NCBI RefSeq assembly: GCF_022179305.1
Contig: NZ_BPQP01000001.1
Coordinates: 1 to 64,000 of the forward strand
Length of the DNA stretch: 64,000 bases
Direction of reading: 5' to 3'
Origin: Methylobacterium iners
GTDB taxonomy: Bacteria > Pseudomonadota > Alphaproteobacteria > Rhizobiales > Beijerinckiaceae
The notes beneath the pieces are model-generated. The model was not told the DNA's origin. It did not search any database and saw only the letters and a list, made by a program, of their open reading frames with translations. Positions 1 through 10,132 of the stretch are shown here, one piece after another; within the stretch, counting starts at the first letter, position 1, and each line of letters starts with the position of its first letter. The translations under genes were made by a program, and so were the position numbers.

Positions 1-56
1 ACGCCGAGCGTGAACAGGATCGCGGCGACCGTCAGGTAGTGGCTCAAGCCGATCAT
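1..56 (-). CDS. nuoK: NADH-quinone oxidoreductase subunit K (5' end only)
   Basis: Only the first 18 codons are in the window. They read MIGLSHYLTVAAILFTLG, the conserved start of NuoK, a small three-helix membrane subunit of complex I related to Mrp antiporter subunits. The ATG shares one base with the nuoJ stop (TGATG), which indicates translational coupling. The rest of the gene, and presumably nuoL-M-N, lies beyond the left edge. Confidence 0.9.
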   Translation of the reverse strand, partial: MIGLSHYLTVAAILFTLG

Positions 57-676
57 CAGACCTCCACGCCCTGGCGCGAAGGCACCTTGATCGTGTCCAC
101 CGCCATGCCTTGCGTGCGCGTGTTCTGCACCGAGATGTTCTGGCGCTTGACGCCCGGGCGGTCGCGAAGGGTGAGAACGATGGCGCCGATCATCGCGACG
201 AGGAGGATCAGCCCGGCCAGCTGAAAGAAGAAGGCGTAGTCGGTGTAGAGCACGCGGCCGAGCGCCTGCGTGTTCGTCATGGATTCGGTGCCCGCGACCG
301 TGCCCAGCGGCGCCTGGACCAGGCCCGGATCGATCGACCAGGAGCCCACCACCAGGATGAGCTCGATGAGGAAGATCGCGCCGATCAGCCCGCCAACCGG
401 CAGGTATTGCTGGAAGCCCTGGCGGAGCTGCGCGAAATCGACGTCGAGCATCATCACGACGAACAGGAACAGCACGGCGACGGCGCCGACATAGACGACG
501 ACGAGGATCATCGCGAGGAATTCGGCGCCCATCAGCACGAAAAGGCCGGCCGCGTTCACGAAGGCGAGGATCAGGAACAGCACCGAGGCGACGGGATTGC
601 GCGAGGCGATCACCATGAAGCCTGAGGCGATGGTGATGCCCGCGAACAGGTAGAAGAAGGCGGCGGCTGCACTCAT
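56..676 (-). CDS. nuoJ: NADH-quinone oxidoreductase subunit J
   Basis: The 206-residue product is an integral membrane subunit of the proton-pumping arm of complex I. About five hydrophobic segments are visible, including one near residues 2-25 and the conserved stretch MGAEFLAMILVVVYVGAVAV. The length fits alphaproteobacterial NuoJ, and the polar tail after the last helix (about residue 168 onward) is usual in the group. It follows nuoI after a 193-base gap, unusually wide for this operon, and overlaps nuoK by one base. Confidence 0.95.
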   Translation of the reverse strand: MSAAAAFFYLFAGITIASGFMVIASRNPVASVLFLILAFVNAAGLFVLMGAEFLAMILVVVYVGAVAVLFLFVVMMLDVDFAQLRQGFQQYLPVGGLIGAIFLIELILVVGSWSIDPGLVQAPLGTVAGTESMTNTQALGRVLYTDYAFFFQLAGLILLVAMIGAIVLTLRDRPGVKRQNISVQNTRTQGMAVDTIKVPSRQGVEV

Positions 677-692
677 GCGATGGTCGGGATCA

Positions 693-709
693 GCCGCCCC
701 GAGGGCGGC
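693..709. other. GC-rich hairpin upstream of nuoJ
   Basis: Two perfect 7-base arms (GCCGCCC and GGGCGGC) flank a CGA loop. The hairpin lies 16 bases upstream of the nuoJ ATG on the minus strand, inside the 677-869 gap of the nuo operon. There is no U-tract after it in the minus-strand direction, so it is more likely an RNA-processing or translation-affecting structure than a terminator. Nothing else is recognisable in this gap. Confidence 0.4.
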
Positions 710-869
710 CCCTTCTGCCTCAGCCTAGCGATGGGCCGGAAACGCCAGCCGTCTATAGAACCCGGTCTTGCGGGGCACAACAGGTCTGCGTTGCGCGGTG
801 GCGAATGGCAGGGTTGCGGTCGCTCGGCCGGATCGCGGAACCAGGACCGCCCCACCGGCCGTTCGCTCC

Positions 870-1358
870 CTACCGATAAGGCGCATCCACCGCGAGGTTG
901 CGCGCGATCTCCCGCTCCCAGCGATCGCCGTTCAGGAGGAGCTTCTCCTTGTCGTAGAGCAGCTCCTCGCGGGTCTCCACCGAGAACTCGAAGTTTGGCC
1001 CCTCGACGATGGCATCGACGGGGCAAGCCTCCTGGCACATGCCGCAATAGATGCACTTCACCATGTCGAGGTCGTAGCGGGTGGTGCGCCGGGTTCCGTC
1101 GTTGCGGCGCGGCCCCGCCTCGATCGTGATGGCCTGGGCCGGGCAGATCGCCTCGCAGAGCTTGCAGGCGATGCAGCGCTCCTCGCCGTTGGGATAGCGG
1201 CGCAGGGCGTGCTCGCCCCGGAAGCGCGGGCCGCGATGGCCCATCTCGAAGGGATAGTTGATCGTGGCCTTCGGCTTGAAGAAGTACTTCATGGCGAGGA
1301 CGAACCCCGACACGAACTCCTTCAGCAGAAGGCTCTTGGCGACTTGATCGAGCTGCAT
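870..1358 (-). CDS. nuoI: NADH-quinone oxidoreductase subunit I
   Basis: The 162-residue peripheral-arm ferredoxin subunit carries two [4Fe-4S] clusters (N6a and N6b). Both ligand sets are intact: [12 protein letters not shown] near residue 62 and [12 protein letters not shown] near residue 101. They relay electrons from NuoG towards NuoB. The start [15 protein letters not shown] is chosen because rhizobial NuoI proteins begin this way; the 24 upstream in-frame codons look non-coding. It follows nuoH by 76 bases. Confidence 0.95.
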   Translation of the reverse strand: MQLDQVAKSLLLKEFVSGFVLAMKYFFKPKATINYPFEMGHRGPRFRGEHALRRYPNGEERCIACKLCEAICPAQAITIEAGPRRNDGTRRTTRYDLDMVKCIYCGMCQEACPVDAIVEGPNFEFSVETREELLYDKEKLLLNGDRWEREIARNLAVDAPYR

Positions 1359-1434
1359 GGCGCGATGTCCATTGTAGCGCCGTCCGGGAAAAGTATGTGC
1401 GGTTTTCCGTGAGACGGCGCGAAAAAACAATGCG

Positions 1435-2463
1435 TTATGTGGGAAGCGGCACCGGCGCGAGGCCGGTGAGTTTCAGGACGAAGGCCACGACGATCACCGA
1501 GGCGAGGGAGATCGGCAGGAACACCTTCCAGCCGAGCCGCATGAGCTGGTCGTAGCGGTAGCGGGGCACCATGGCCTTCACCATGGCGATCATGAAGAAC
1601 AGGAAGCTCGCCTTCAGCGCGAACCAGATCACGCCCGGGATCCAGGTGAAGGGCGCGAAGGGGATCGGCGAGAGCCAGCCGCCGAGGAAGAGCACGGTGC
1701 CGAGCGCGCACATGGTCATGATCGCCACGTACTCGCCCAGCATGAACAGCAGGTAGGGCGTCGAGGAATACTCGACCATGTAGCCCGCGACGAGCTCCGA
1801 CTCGGCCTCCGGCAGGTCGAAGGGCGGGCGGTTCGTCTCGGCCATGGCCGAGATGAAGAACACCACGAACATCGGGAACAGCCAGAGCCAGTACCAGCCG
1901 AACAGGCCGAGGCCGGTGTCCTGCGCCATCACGATGCGCGAGAGGTTGAGCGAGCCGGCGCAGAGCAACACGCAGATGATCACGAAGCCGAGGGAGACCT
2001 CGTAGGAGATCATCTGGGCGGTGGAGCGGAGCGCGCCGAGGAAGGCGTATTTCGAGTTCGAGGCCCAGCCGCCCATGATCACGCCGTAGACCATCAGCGA
2101 CGAGATCGCGAAGATGTAGGTGATGCCGACATTGAGGTCGGCGATGGCCCAGCCCTCGGCCAGCGGGATCACCGCCCAGGCCGCCAGCGCCAGGGTCGCG
2201 AAGACGAGCGGCGCCAGCAGGAAGATTCCCTTGTTGGCGCCCGCCGGAATGACCGGCTCCTTCAGCACGAACTTGAGCAGGTCGGCGAAGGATTGCAGCA
2301 GGCCCCAGGGCCCGACCACGTTCGGGCCGCGCCGGAGCTGCACCGCCGCCCAGATCTTGCGGTCGGCGAGCAGCGCGTAGGCGATGAAGACGAGCAGCGC
2401 CGAGAGCAGCACGAAGCTCTTGAGGACGAGGAGCAGCACCGTGCCGAGGAGGTCCCAGTTCAT
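1435..2463 (-). CDS. nuoH: NADH-quinone oxidoreductase subunit H
   Basis: The 342-residue product is the membrane subunit that joins the hydrophilic and membrane arms and helps form the quinone chamber. Eight or so hydrophobic helices are evident. Family-specific stretches include ERKIW-like [18 protein letters not shown] near residue 33 and [20 protein letters not shown] near residue 208. The canonical E of the first motif is D here (ADRKIW). Length and order are normal. The start is 12 bases after the nuoG stop. Confidence 0.95.
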   Translation of the reverse strand: MNWDLLGTVLLLVLKSFVLLSALLVFIAYALLADRKIWAAVQLRRGPNVVGPWGLLQSFADLLKFVLKEPVIPAGANKGIFLLAPLVFATLALAAWAVIPLAEGWAIADLNVGITYIFAISSLMVYGVIMGGWASNSKYAFLGALRSTAQMISYEVSLGFVIICVLLCAGSLNLSRIVMAQDTGLGLFGWYWLWLFPMFVVFFISAMAETNRPPFDLPEAESELVAGYMVEYSSTPYLLFMLGEYVAIMTMCALGTVLFLGGWLSPIPFAPFTWIPGVIWFALKASFLFFMIAMVKAMVPRYRYDQLMRLGWKVFLPISLASVIVVAFVLKLTGLAPVPLPT

Positions 2464-2475
2464 GGCGGCGGCCCC

Positions 2476-4557
2476 TTATTCCGCGGCTTCCAGCGCCTGC
2501 CCGCGGGCGAGCCCCGAACATTCGGCGAGCACGCGCGAGGCTCGGGCGATCGGATTGGTCAGGTAGAAATCTCGGATCGCCGCCGCGAACGGCGCCTTCG
2601 CCGGCTCGCCGCTCAAGGCCGCCAGTTGCCCCACCGTCGCGACGACATCGCCCGGTTCGATCGCGTCGAGGGCCGCGAAGTGCGGGTGATCGGTGTAGAG
2701 CGCGCGGCGCAGGGCGCTGAGCGAGTCGAAGGGCAGGCGCTGGCCGACCACGTCGGAGAGCGCGCGCAGCACCGCCCAATCCTCGCGGGCGTCGCCCGGC
2801 GGGAAACCCGCGCGGTTCGTCGTCTGAACGCGGCCTTCGAGGTTCACGTAGGTCGCGCTCTTCTCGGTGTAGGCGGCGCCGGGCAGGATCACGTCGGCGC
2901 GGGTGGCGCCGCGGTCGCCGTGCGTGCCCTGGTAGATCACGAAGGCGCCCGGCCCGATCTCGACCTCGTCGGCGCCGAGATTGAAGACCACATCGAGCGC
3001 GCCCGGCGCGATCATGCCCGCGAGGTCGAGCCCGCCTTCCGCGGGCACGAAGCCGAGGTCGAGGGCGCCGACGCGCGCGGCCGCGTTCTGGAGCACGGCA
3101 AAGCCGTTCCACTCCGCCGTGACGGCACCGATTTCCCAGGCGAGGGCGGCCGCCGCCGAGAGGATCGCCGCGCCGTCGGGCCGCGCGAGCGCACCGGCGC
3201 CGACGATCACCAGCGGCCGCTCGGCGCCCTTCAGCACCTCCGCGAAGCTATGGCGCCCGGCGGCCAAGTCCGAGAGGGTCTCCGGTCCGGCGCCGAGATA
3301 GGTGTGGGGATAGGTGAGGTCCGCCGGTTCCCCGATGAGCCCGACGGCGAGCGGCGCCATCCGCCAGCGCTTGCGGATGCGGACGTTGAGGAGGGAGGCC
3401 TCGAGCCGCGGGTTCGTCCCGACGAGCAGGATCGCGTCGGCCTCCTCGATGCCGGCGATGGTCGGATTGAAGATGTAGGCGGCCCGGCCCCAGGCCGGAT
3501 CGATCGTCTCGCCAGCCTGGCGGCCATCGAGGTTCTTGACGCCGAGCGCCTGCATCAGGCGCTTCAGGGCGTAGGTCTCCTCGACGGCGGCGAGGTCGCC
3601 GACGATGGCACCGATCCGCCGGGCATCCGCGCCCTTCACCCGCGCCGCGATGGCCGAGAAGGCCTCGCCCCAGGAGGCCGGGCGCAGGCGCCCGTTCTCG
3701 CGGAGATACGGCCGGTCGAGGCGCTGCAGCTTCAGACCGTCGACGGCGTGGCGCGTCTTGTCGGAGATCCACTCCTCGTTGATGCCCTCGTGGACGCGCG
3801 GCTCGATCTGCAGGACCTCGCGGCCGCGGGCATCCACCCGGATCGCCGAGCCGACCGCGTCCATGACGTCGATCGATTCCGTCTTCGAGAGCTCCCAGGG
3901 GCGGATGTTGTAGCTCTGCGGCTTGTGGACGAGGGCGCCCACGGGGCAGAGGTCGGCGACGTTGCCCTGCAGCTCAGAGCCCATGGCGGATTCGAGGTAG
4001 CTCGTGATCTCCATGTCCTCGCCGCGACCGATGGCGCCGAGATCCGGCACGCCGGCGACCTCGGCGAGGAAGCGGACGCAGCGGGTGCAGTGGATGCAGC
4101 GGTTCATGGCCGTGCGCACCAGCGGGCCGATATACTTCTCCTCGACGGCGCGCTTGTTCTCGCCGTAGCGGGTCGAGTCGACGCCGTAGGCCATCGCCTG
4201 GTCCTGCAGGTCGCAATGGCCGCCCTGGTCGCAGATCGGGCAGTCGAGCGGGTGGTTGATGAGGAGGAACTCCATGACCCCCTCGCGGGCCTTCTTGGTG
4301 GTGCCTGAGCGCGTCAGGATCTCCGGCGGCTCGCCGTTGGGGCCGGGCCGGCAATCCTTCACGGCGTAGGCGCAGCTCGCCACGGGCTTGGGCGCGCCCT
4401 TCAGCTCGACAAGGCACATCCGGCAATTGCCGGCGATGGACAGCCGCTCGTGGAAGCAGAAGCGCGGGATCTCCGCGCCCGCGACCTCGCAGGCCTGGAG
4501 CAGGGTGTACTCGGCCGGAACATCGACCTCAATGCCGTCGACGAGGAGTTTGGTCAT
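2476..4557 (-). CDS. nuoG: NADH-quinone oxidoreductase subunit G
   Basis: The 693-residue iron-sulfur subunit of the N module has an N-terminal [2Fe-2S] domain with FCFHERLSIAGNCRMC near residues 33-48. Then come the His/Cys-ligated segment CPICDQGGHCDLQDQ near residue 110, CIHCTRCVRF near residue 154 and CPVGAL near residue 205. A molybdopterin-oxidoreductase-like fold follows that has lost its cofactor, as is usual for NuoG. It passes electrons from NuoF to NuoI. The start is 40 bases after the nuoF stop. Confidence 0.96.
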   Translation of the reverse strand: MTKLLVDGIEVDVPAEYTLLQACEVAGAEIPRFCFHERLSIAGNCRMCLVELKGAPKPVASCAYAVKDCRPGPNGEPPEILTRSGTTKKAREGVMEFLLINHPLDCPICDQGGHCDLQDQAMAYGVDSTRYGENKRAVEEKYIGPLVRTAMNRCIHCTRCVRFLAEVAGVPDLGAIGRGEDMEITSYLESAMGSELQGNVADLCPVGALVHKPQSYNIRPWELSKTESIDVMDAVGSAIRVDARGREVLQIEPRVHEGINEEWISDKTRHAVDGLKLQRLDRPYLRENGRLRPASWGEAFSAIAARVKGADARRIGAIVGDLAAVEETYALKRLMQALGVKNLDGRQAGETIDPAWGRAAYIFNPTIAGIEEADAILLVGTNPRLEASLLNVRIRKRWRMAPLAVGLIGEPADLTYPHTYLGAGPETLSDLAAGRHSFAEVLKGAERPLVIVGAGALARPDGAAILSAAAALAWEIGAVTAEWNGFAVLQNAAARVGALDLGFVPAEGGLDLAGMIAPGALDVVFNLGADEVEIGPGAFVIYQGTHGDRGATRADVILPGAAYTEKSATYVNLEGRVQTTNRAGFPPGDAREDWAVLRALSDVVGQRLPFDSLSALRRALYTDHPHFAALDAIEPGDVVATVGQLAALSGEPAKAPFAAAIRDFYLTNPIARASRVLAECSGLARGQALEAAE

Positions 4558-4597
4558 TCGTGCTTCTCGGTCTCGAACCTTGGTGCGATGACGCGGA

Positions 4598-5899
4598 TCA
4601 CTCCGCCGCCATCGGCAGGGGGTCGCTGTGCGGGTTGGCGCTGTAGCGGTCGATGCGGCGCTCGATCTCCGGGCGGAAGTGGCGGATCAGCCCCTGGATC
4701 GGCCAGGCCGCGGCGTCGCCCAGCGCACAGATCGTGTGACCTTCGATCTGCTTGGTGACGTCGAGCAGCATGTCGATCTCGCGGCGCTGCGCCCGGCCTT
4801 CCGCCATGCGCAGCATCACCCGCCACATCCAGCCGGTGCCCTCCCGGCAGGGCGTGCACTGGCCGCAGCTCTCATGCTTGTAGAAATAGGAGATGCGGGC
4901 GATCGCCGCCACGATGTCGGTCGATTTGTCCAGGACGATCACCGCGGCGGTCCCTAAGCCCGAGCCGAGGCCGCGCAGGGTGTCGAAATCCATCTTGGCG
5001 TCGATGATCTGCTCGGCCGGCACCAGCGGGACCGACGATCCGCCGGGGATGGAACACAAGAGGTTCTCCCAGCCGCCGCGCATGCCGCCGCAATGCTTGT
5101 CGATGAGTTCGCGGAAGGTGATGCCGAGTTCCTCCTCGACGTTGCCCGGCTTGTTAACGTGGCCCGAGACGCAGAACAGCTTCGTGCCGGTGTTGTTCTT
5201 GCCGCCGAGACCGGCGAACCAAGCGCCGCCCCGGCGCAGGATCGTGCCGGCGACCGCGATCGACTCGACGTTGTTCACAGTCGTGGGGCAGCCGTAGAGG
5301 CCCATATTGGCCGGGAAGGGAGGCTTCAGCCGCGGCATCCCCTTCTTGCCCTCGAGGCTTTCGATCAGCGCCGTCTCCTCGCCGCAGATATAGGCGCCGG
5401 CGCCGTGGTGGACGTAGATGTCGAACGGGTAGCCGTGGACGTTGTCCTGGCCCACGAGCCGGGCCTCGTAGGCTTCGTCGACGGCGCGCTGCAGGGCGTA
5501 CTTCTCCGCGACGTACTCGCCGCGAATGTAGACGTAGCAGGCATGCGCCCCCATCGAGAACGAGGCCAGCAGGCAGCCCTCGATCAGGAGATGCGGATCG
5601 TGCCGCATGATCTCCCGATCCTTGCAGGTGCCGGGCTCCGATTCGTCGGCGTTGACCACGAGGTAATGGGGCCGCCCATCCGACTTCTTGGGCATGAACG
5701 ACCACTTCAGGCCCGTCGGGAAGCCGGCGCCGCCGCGGCCGCGCAGACCAGAGGCCTTCATCTCCTCGATGATCCAGTCCCGGCCCATCTCGAGCAGGAA
5801 CTTGGTGCCGTCCCAGGCGCCGCGCTTCTTGGCGGCGTCCAGGCCGGGGGAGTGCAGCCCGTAGAGGTTCGTGAAGATGCGATCCTGATCGGAGAGCAT
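4598..5899 (-). CDS. nuoF: NADH-quinone oxidoreductase subunit F (NADH/FMN binding)
   Basis: The 433-residue product is the NADH-oxidising subunit. The glycine-rich FMN/NADH loop [13 protein letters not shown] lies near residue 54, and [13 protein letters not shown] follows near residue 88. The N3 [4Fe-4S] site is [11 protein letters not shown] near residue 350 plus a further Cys in the segment [13 protein letters not shown]. It pairs with NuoE, whose gene ends nine bases upstream. All catalytic motifs are intact. Confidence 0.96.
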   Translation of the reverse strand: MLSDQDRIFTNLYGLHSPGLDAAKKRGAWDGTKFLLEMGRDWIIEEMKASGLRGRGGAGFPTGLKWSFMPKKSDGRPHYLVVNADESEPGTCKDREIMRHDPHLLIEGCLLASFSMGAHACYVYIRGEYVAEKYALQRAVDEAYEARLVGQDNVHGYPFDIYVHHGAGAYICGEETALIESLEGKKGMPRLKPPFPANMGLYGCPTTVNNVESIAVAGTILRRGGAWFAGLGGKNNTGTKLFCVSGHVNKPGNVEEELGITFRELIDKHCGGMRGGWENLLCSIPGGSSVPLVPAEQIIDAKMDFDTLRGLGSGLGTAAVIVLDKSTDIVAAIARISYFYKHESCGQCTPCREGTGWMWRVMLRMAEGRAQRREIDMLLDVTKQIEGHTICALGDAAAWPIQGLIRHFRPEIERRIDRYSANPHSDPLPMAAE

Positions 5900-5908
5900 G
5901 TCAGCGGC

Positions 5909-7264
5909 TCACTGTTTCGGCTGGCTAGCGAGCGCGGCAGCTTGCGCCACCCAGCCCTCGCGATCGATGCGGCCCGGGAATGCCAGATAGGTCCCGACCC
6001 AGGCGACTTCGTCGCGACTCCAGCCCGCGATCTGGTCGAAATGGTAGATGCCGAGAGCGTGCAGCCGGGCCTCGTTGCCCGGACCGATGCCCTTGACCTT
6101 GGTGAGCGCGTCCGGCCCGCCGGCACGCGCGGCGTCCAGACCCGCAGGGCGGCGGCCGACCGCATCGGCCTTCTGCTCGGGGCTCGCGTCCTTGGGCAGG
6201 GCGGAGAGCGCCTTCGCGATCCGCGCCTCCTCGGTTTCCGCAGCCTCGACGCCCTCGCTGGCACCCGAAACGACGGGTTGCGGAGGAGTTTCGCCGCGCG
6301 TCAGAGCGGATTGGTGGCCGGCTTCGGCGCCGGCCGCCTCGCCCTTCGCCACGATCTCGGCCGGCGCGTCGAGCTTGGGCGGATCGGTCGGCCGGACCTC
6401 GCCCTCCTTCGCCGTGGAGACGGTTTCGTCGGAGGCCGCCTTCCGGTCCTCCGCCGAAACCGGCGCCTGCCCGGCCGCGCTGCGCTGTACGGGCGTATCC
6501 ATCGCGGCGGTCCCGACCGCCCGGCCGGCACTGGGCCGGGCCGGCTTCGGATCGGCGGCGGCGCGCTGCTCGCTCGACGCCGCCTCGCCAGTCGAAGCCG
6601 GCTCGCTGCCCGTCTCCTCGAAGCGCTTGCGCCAGGCGCCGACGCGCGAGCCGTCGAACAGCGTCGGGTCGGTCAGCGTGTTCACCGCATCCTTCGGCTC
6701 GGACGACGTCCGGCCGATCTGCGAGCCCACCTTGACGGGACGACCCGCGGCGAGGTCGTCCATGAGCTTGCCGAGGAGCTCCGGATTCAGATCCTCGTAG
6801 TAGTCCTGGTTGATCTGGGCCATCGGCGCGTTGCAGCAGGCGCCCAGGCACTCGACTTCGAGCCAGGAGAAGTTGCCGTCGGCGCTGACATGGCCCGGGG
6901 CGCCGAGGCGCTTGTGGAGATAGTCCTTCAACTCGCGCGCGCCGCAGGAATCGCAGGGCACCGTGCCGCAGAGCTGGATCCAGAACCGGCCGACCGGCTC
7001 CAGGGCGAACATCGTGTAGAAGGTCGCGACTTCGAGCACGCGGATATGCGGCATGCCGAGCTCGTCGGCCACCGCCTCGATGGCCTTCTGAGGCAGCCAG
7101 CCGCCATTCTGCTCCTGCGCCTTCCACAGGAGCGGGATCACCGCCGAGGCCTGCCGACCCTCGGGGTACTTGGCGATCTGGCCCTTGGCCCATTCCGCGT
7201 TCTCCGGGGAGAAGGCGAAGCTCTGGGGCTGCTCGGCGGCGGGGGCGAGTCTGCGGTTAGCCAT
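5909..7264 (-). CDS. nuoE: NADH-quinone oxidoreductase subunit E, long form with C-terminal extension
   Basis: The first 170 or so residues are a normal thioredoxin-like [2Fe-2S] NuoE with ligand pairs CGTVPCDSCG and CLGACCNAP. A low-complexity Ala/Glu/Pro/Ser-rich linker follows, about residues 215-370. A C-terminal segment of about 70 residues (ALTKVKGIGPGNEARLHALG and on) looks like the helix-hairpin-helix-like domain found at the end of many alphaproteobacterial NuoE proteins. The total is 451 residues, against about 160-170 in E. coli. The start MANRRLAP is chosen because it clears the nuoD stop at 7287. Confidence 0.92.
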   Translation of the reverse strand: MANRRLAPAAEQPQSFAFSPENAEWAKGQIAKYPEGRQASAVIPLLWKAQEQNGGWLPQKAIEAVADELGMPHIRVLEVATFYTMFALEPVGRFWIQLCGTVPCDSCGARELKDYLHKRLGAPGHVSADGNFSWLEVECLGACCNAPMAQINQDYYEDLNPELLGKLMDDLAAGRPVKVGSQIGRTSSEPKDAVNTLTDPTLFDGSRVGAWRKRFEETGSEPASTGEAASSEQRAAADPKPARPSAGRAVGTAAMDTPVQRSAAGQAPVSAEDRKAASDETVSTAKEGEVRPTDPPKLDAPAEIVAKGEAAGAEAGHQSALTRGETPPQPVVSGASEGVEAAETEEARIAKALSALPKDASPEQKADAVGRRPAGLDAARAGGPDALTKVKGIGPGNEARLHALGIYHFDQIAGWSRDEVAWVGTYLAFPGRIDREGWVAQAAALASQPKQ

Positions 7265-7286
7265 CAGTTCGAAACCCTGAATTCCC

Positions 7287-8477
7287 TCACCGGTCCACCT
7301 CACCGAACACGATGTCCAGCGTCCCCAACACGCAGGACACGTCGGCCAGCATGTGGCCGCGGCACATCCAGTCCATCGCCTGCAGATGGGCGAAGCCGGG
7401 TGCGCGGATCTTGCAGCGATAGGGCTTGTTGGTGCCGTCCGAGACCAGGTAGACGCCGAACTCGCCCTTGGGCGCCTCGACCGCGGCGTAGACCTCGCCC
7501 GCCGGCACGTGGAAGCCTTCCGTGTAGAGCTTGAAGTGGCGGATCAGCGCCTCCATCGAGCGCTTCATCTCGCGGCGCGGCGGCGGCACGACCTTGCCGT
7601 CGAGCGCCGTGACCGGCCCCTGGCCCGCAGGCTCACGGAGCTTGGCGATGCACTGCTTCATGATGCGCACGGACTGGCGCATCTCCTCCATGCGGATGAC
7701 CTGGCGGTCGTAGGTGTCGCCGTTCTTCCCCACGGGAACGTCGAATTCCATCTCCTCGTAGCATTCGTAGGGCTGCGACTTGCGCAGATCCCACGGGATG
7801 CCGGAGCCGCGGACCATCACGCCCGAGAAGCCCCAGGCCATGGCCTCGTCCACCGTGACGATGCCGATGTCGACGTTGCGTTGCTTGAAGATGCGGTTGC
7901 CCATGACGAGGTCGTCGAGGTCGTCGACCACCTGCAGGAAGGGATCGCAGAAGGCCTCGATGTCGTCGATCAGCGCCGGCGGCAGGTCCTGGTGGACGCC
8001 GCCCGGACGGAAGTAGTTGGCGTGGAGCCGGGCGCCCGACGCCCGCTCGTAGAAGATCATCAGCTTCTCGCGCTCCTCGAACCCCCAGAGCGGGGGCGTC
8101 AGCGCGCCGACATCCATGGCCTGCGTCGTAACGTTGAGGAGGTGCGAGAGCAGGCGGCTGATCTCGGAGAACAGGACCCGTATGAGTTGTCCGCGGCGCG
8201 GCACCTCGAGCCCGAGCAGTTTCTCCATCGCCAGGCAGAAGCCGTGCTCCTGGCACATGGGCGCGACATAATCGAGCCGGTCGAAATAGGGCGTCACCTG
8301 CAGGTAGGTCTTGTACTCGATCAGCTTCTCGGTGCCGCGGTGGAGCAGGCCGATATGCGGATCGACCCGCTCGACGATCTCGCCGTCGAGTTCCAGCACG
8401 AGGCGCAGCACGCCGTGCGCCGCCGGATGCTGCGGGCCGAAGTTGATCGCGAAGTTGCGGATGTTGTGCTCGGTCAT
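7287..8477 (-). CDS. nuoD: NADH-quinone oxidoreductase subunit D
   Basis: The 396-residue product is the 49-kDa-type subunit, related to the large subunit of NiFe hydrogenases. With NuoB it forms the quinone-reduction site. The N-terminal [20 protein letters not shown] and the C-terminal DIVFGEVDR are typical, and the HRGTEKL motif lies near residue 47. NuoC is encoded separately here, seven bases upstream, not fused as in E. coli. Confidence 0.96.
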   Translation of the reverse strand: MTEHNIRNFAINFGPQHPAAHGVLRLVLELDGEIVERVDPHIGLLHRGTEKLIEYKTYLQVTPYFDRLDYVAPMCQEHGFCLAMEKLLGLEVPRRGQLIRVLFSEISRLLSHLLNVTTQAMDVGALTPPLWGFEEREKLMIFYERASGARLHANYFRPGGVHQDLPPALIDDIEAFCDPFLQVVDDLDDLVMGNRIFKQRNVDIGIVTVDEAMAWGFSGVMVRGSGIPWDLRKSQPYECYEEMEFDVPVGKNGDTYDRQVIRMEEMRQSVRIMKQCIAKLREPAGQGPVTALDGKVVPPPRREMKRSMEALIRHFKLYTEGFHVPAGEVYAAVEAPKGEFGVYLVSDGTNKPYRCKIRAPGFAHLQAMDWMCRGHMLADVSCVLGTLDIVFGEVDR

Positions 8478-8484
8478 GGGGACC

Positions 8485-9132
8485 TCAAGCCGACTTCTTC
8501 TCGTCGCCGGGCAGCACGTATTCCGTGCCCTCCCACGGCGACAGGAAGTCGAAGTTCCGGAATTCCTGCGTGAGCTTCACGGGCTCGTAGACGACCCGCG
8601 CCTCGTCCTGGTCGTAGCGGACCTCGACGAAGCCCGTGAGCGGGAAGTCCTTGCGCAGGGGATGACCCTCGAAGCCGTAATCGGTCAGCAGCCGGCGCAG
8701 GTCCGGATGCCCTGAAAACAGGATGCCGTAGAGGTCGTAGGCCTCGCGCTCGTACCAGTTGGCGGCCGGAAACACCTCGATCGCGGAGGGGACGGGCGTC
8801 TGCTCGTCCGTGCGCACCTTCACCCGGATGCGCCGGTTATGGCGCAGGGAGAGCAGGTGGTAGACGACGTCGAAACGCTTCTCGCGGCCCGGATAATCCG
8901 CACCGCAGATGTCGATGAAGCAGCGGAAGGCGCAGGCCGGGTCGTCGCGCAGGTAGGTCAGCGCGTAGACGATGTCCGAGGCCTGGACGACGAGGGTCAG
9001 CTCACTGAGGGCGATGGTCCGCTCGACGATGGCGGGTCCCAGAGCGCCGGCGACATGGTCGGACAGCGCCTGCAGCGCCGCGTCGCCGGAGGCCGGCTGG
9101 GTATGGCGCAGGATGGTGATGCCGTTGGTCAT
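8485..9132 (-). CDS. nuoC: NADH-quinone oxidoreductase subunit C
   Basis: The 215-residue 30-kDa-type peripheral subunit is recognised by the signature ERE(A)[15 protein letters not shown] (residues about 128-150) followed by LRKDFPLTG. The start [10 protein letters not shown] is preferred: the 57 upstream in-frame codons overlap nuoB and carry no family similarity. It lies four bases after the nuoB stop. Confidence 0.94.
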   Translation of the reverse strand: MTNGITILRHTQPASGDAALQALSDHVAGALGPAIVERTIALSELTLVVQASDIVYALTYLRDDPACAFRCFIDICGADYPGREKRFDVVYHLLSLRHNRRIRVKVRTDEQTPVPSAIEVFPAANWYEREAYDLYGILFSGHPDLRRLLTDYGFEGHPLRKDFPLTGFVEVRYDQDEARVVYEPVKLTQEFRNFDFLSPWEGTEYVLPGDEKKSA

Positions 9133-9136
9133 GCGC

Positions 9137-9724
9137 TCACCGCTCGATCGTGCCGGTGCGGCGGATCTTCTTCTGAAGAAGAAGCACGCCGTAGAGCAGC
9201 GCCTCCGCTGTCGGCGGGCAGCCAGGCACATAGATGTCGACCGGCACGACCCGGTCGCAGCCGCGCACCACCGAGTAGGAATAGTGATAGTAGCCGCCGC
9301 CATTGGCGCAGGAGCCCATCGAGATGACGTAGCGGGGCTCCGGCATTTGGTCGTAGACCTTGCGCAAGGCAGGCGCCATCTTGTTCGTCAGGGTGCCCGC
9401 GACGATCATCACGTCGGACTGGCGCGGCGAGCCCCGCGGAGCGAAGCCGAAGCGCTCGCAATCGTAGCGCGGCATCGACATCTGCATCATCTCGACTGCG
9501 CAGCAGGCGAGCCCGAAGGTCATCCACATCAGCGAGCCGGTGCGCGCCCAGTTGATGAGGTCGTCGGCCGAGGTGACGAGGAAGCCGCGGTCGGCGAGCT
9601 CGTCGTTGAAGGCGAGGAAGGTCGGGTCGTCCGCGCCGATCGGCTTGCCCGTGTTGGGATCGATGATCCCCTTGGGGGCGGGCGCGATCGCCCGGGCGCG
9701 GGACAGTTCGGGGGTGAAGGCCAT
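9137..9724 (-). CDS. nuoB: NADH-quinone oxidoreductase subunit B
   Basis: The 195-residue PSST-type subunit holds cluster N2, the last [4Fe-4S] centre before quinone. All ligands are visible: the tandem cysteines in [10 protein letters not shown] near residue 75, [13 protein letters not shown] near residue 138 and [14 protein letters not shown] near residue 168. The N-terminal 40-residue leader before the conserved core is typical of alphaproteobacteria. Confidence 0.96.
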   Translation of the reverse strand: MAFTPELSRARAIAPAPKGIIDPNTGKPIGADDPTFLAFNDELADRGFLVTSADDLINWARTGSLMWMTFGLACCAVEMMQMSMPRYDCERFGFAPRGSPRQSDVMIVAGTLTNKMAPALRKVYDQMPEPRYVISMGSCANGGGYYHYSYSVVRGCDRVVPVDIYVPGCPPTAEALLYGVLLLQKKIRRTGTIER

Positions 9725-9766
9725 CGGTTTCTCGGGATCAGGCTTCGGGTCTGGCGGCGTTGTAGG

Positions 9767-10132
9767 CTAGTCCCATTCGAGGGCGCCCTTGCGCCACTCG
9801 TAGACGAAGCCGACCGTCAGCACGCCGAGGAAGATCATCATCGACCACATCCCGAACCAGCCGAGCTCGCCGAAGGTGATGGCCCAGGGGAACAGGAAGG
9901 CGACTTCGAGGTCGAAGATGATGAACAGGATCGCCACCAGGTAGAAGCGCACGTCGAACTTCATGCGCGCATCGTCGAAGGCGTTGAAGCCGCACTCGTA
10001 GGCCGAAAGCTTCTCCGGGTCGGGGCTGTTGTAGGCGACCAGGAACGGCGCCACGAGCAACGCCACCGCGATGAAGAGCGACACGCCGATGAAGACGATG
10101 AGGGGCAGGTAATCCGCCAGCAGGCCGGTCAT
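9767..10132 (-). CDS. nuoA: NADH-quinone oxidoreductase subunit A
   Basis: The 121-residue membrane subunit has three transmembrane helices and the family stretch [20 protein letters not shown] between helices 1 and 2. That loop interacts with NuoD and NuoH near the quinone channel. It is the first gene of the nuo operon, so the main promoter should lie in the 10133-10561 gap. Confidence 0.95.
   Translation of the reverse strand: MTGLLADYLPLIVFIGVSLFIAVALLVAPFLVAYNSPDPEKLSAYECGFNAFDDARMKFDVRFYLVAILFIIFDLEVAFLFPWAITFGELGWFGMWSMMIFLGVLTVGFVYEWRKGALEWD

Noticed and set aside
2293-4308. 671-codon plus-strand frame opposite nuoG and nuoH
   Set aside because: A shadow of nuoG and nuoH in a third-position GC-rich genome; no start context or domain.
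5093-7534. 813-codon open frame on the plus strand across nuoF/nuoE/nuoD
   Set aside because: It is antisense to three well-conserved complex I genes, has Arg/Ala/Gly-rich composition typical of GC-driven shadow frames, and shows no domain.
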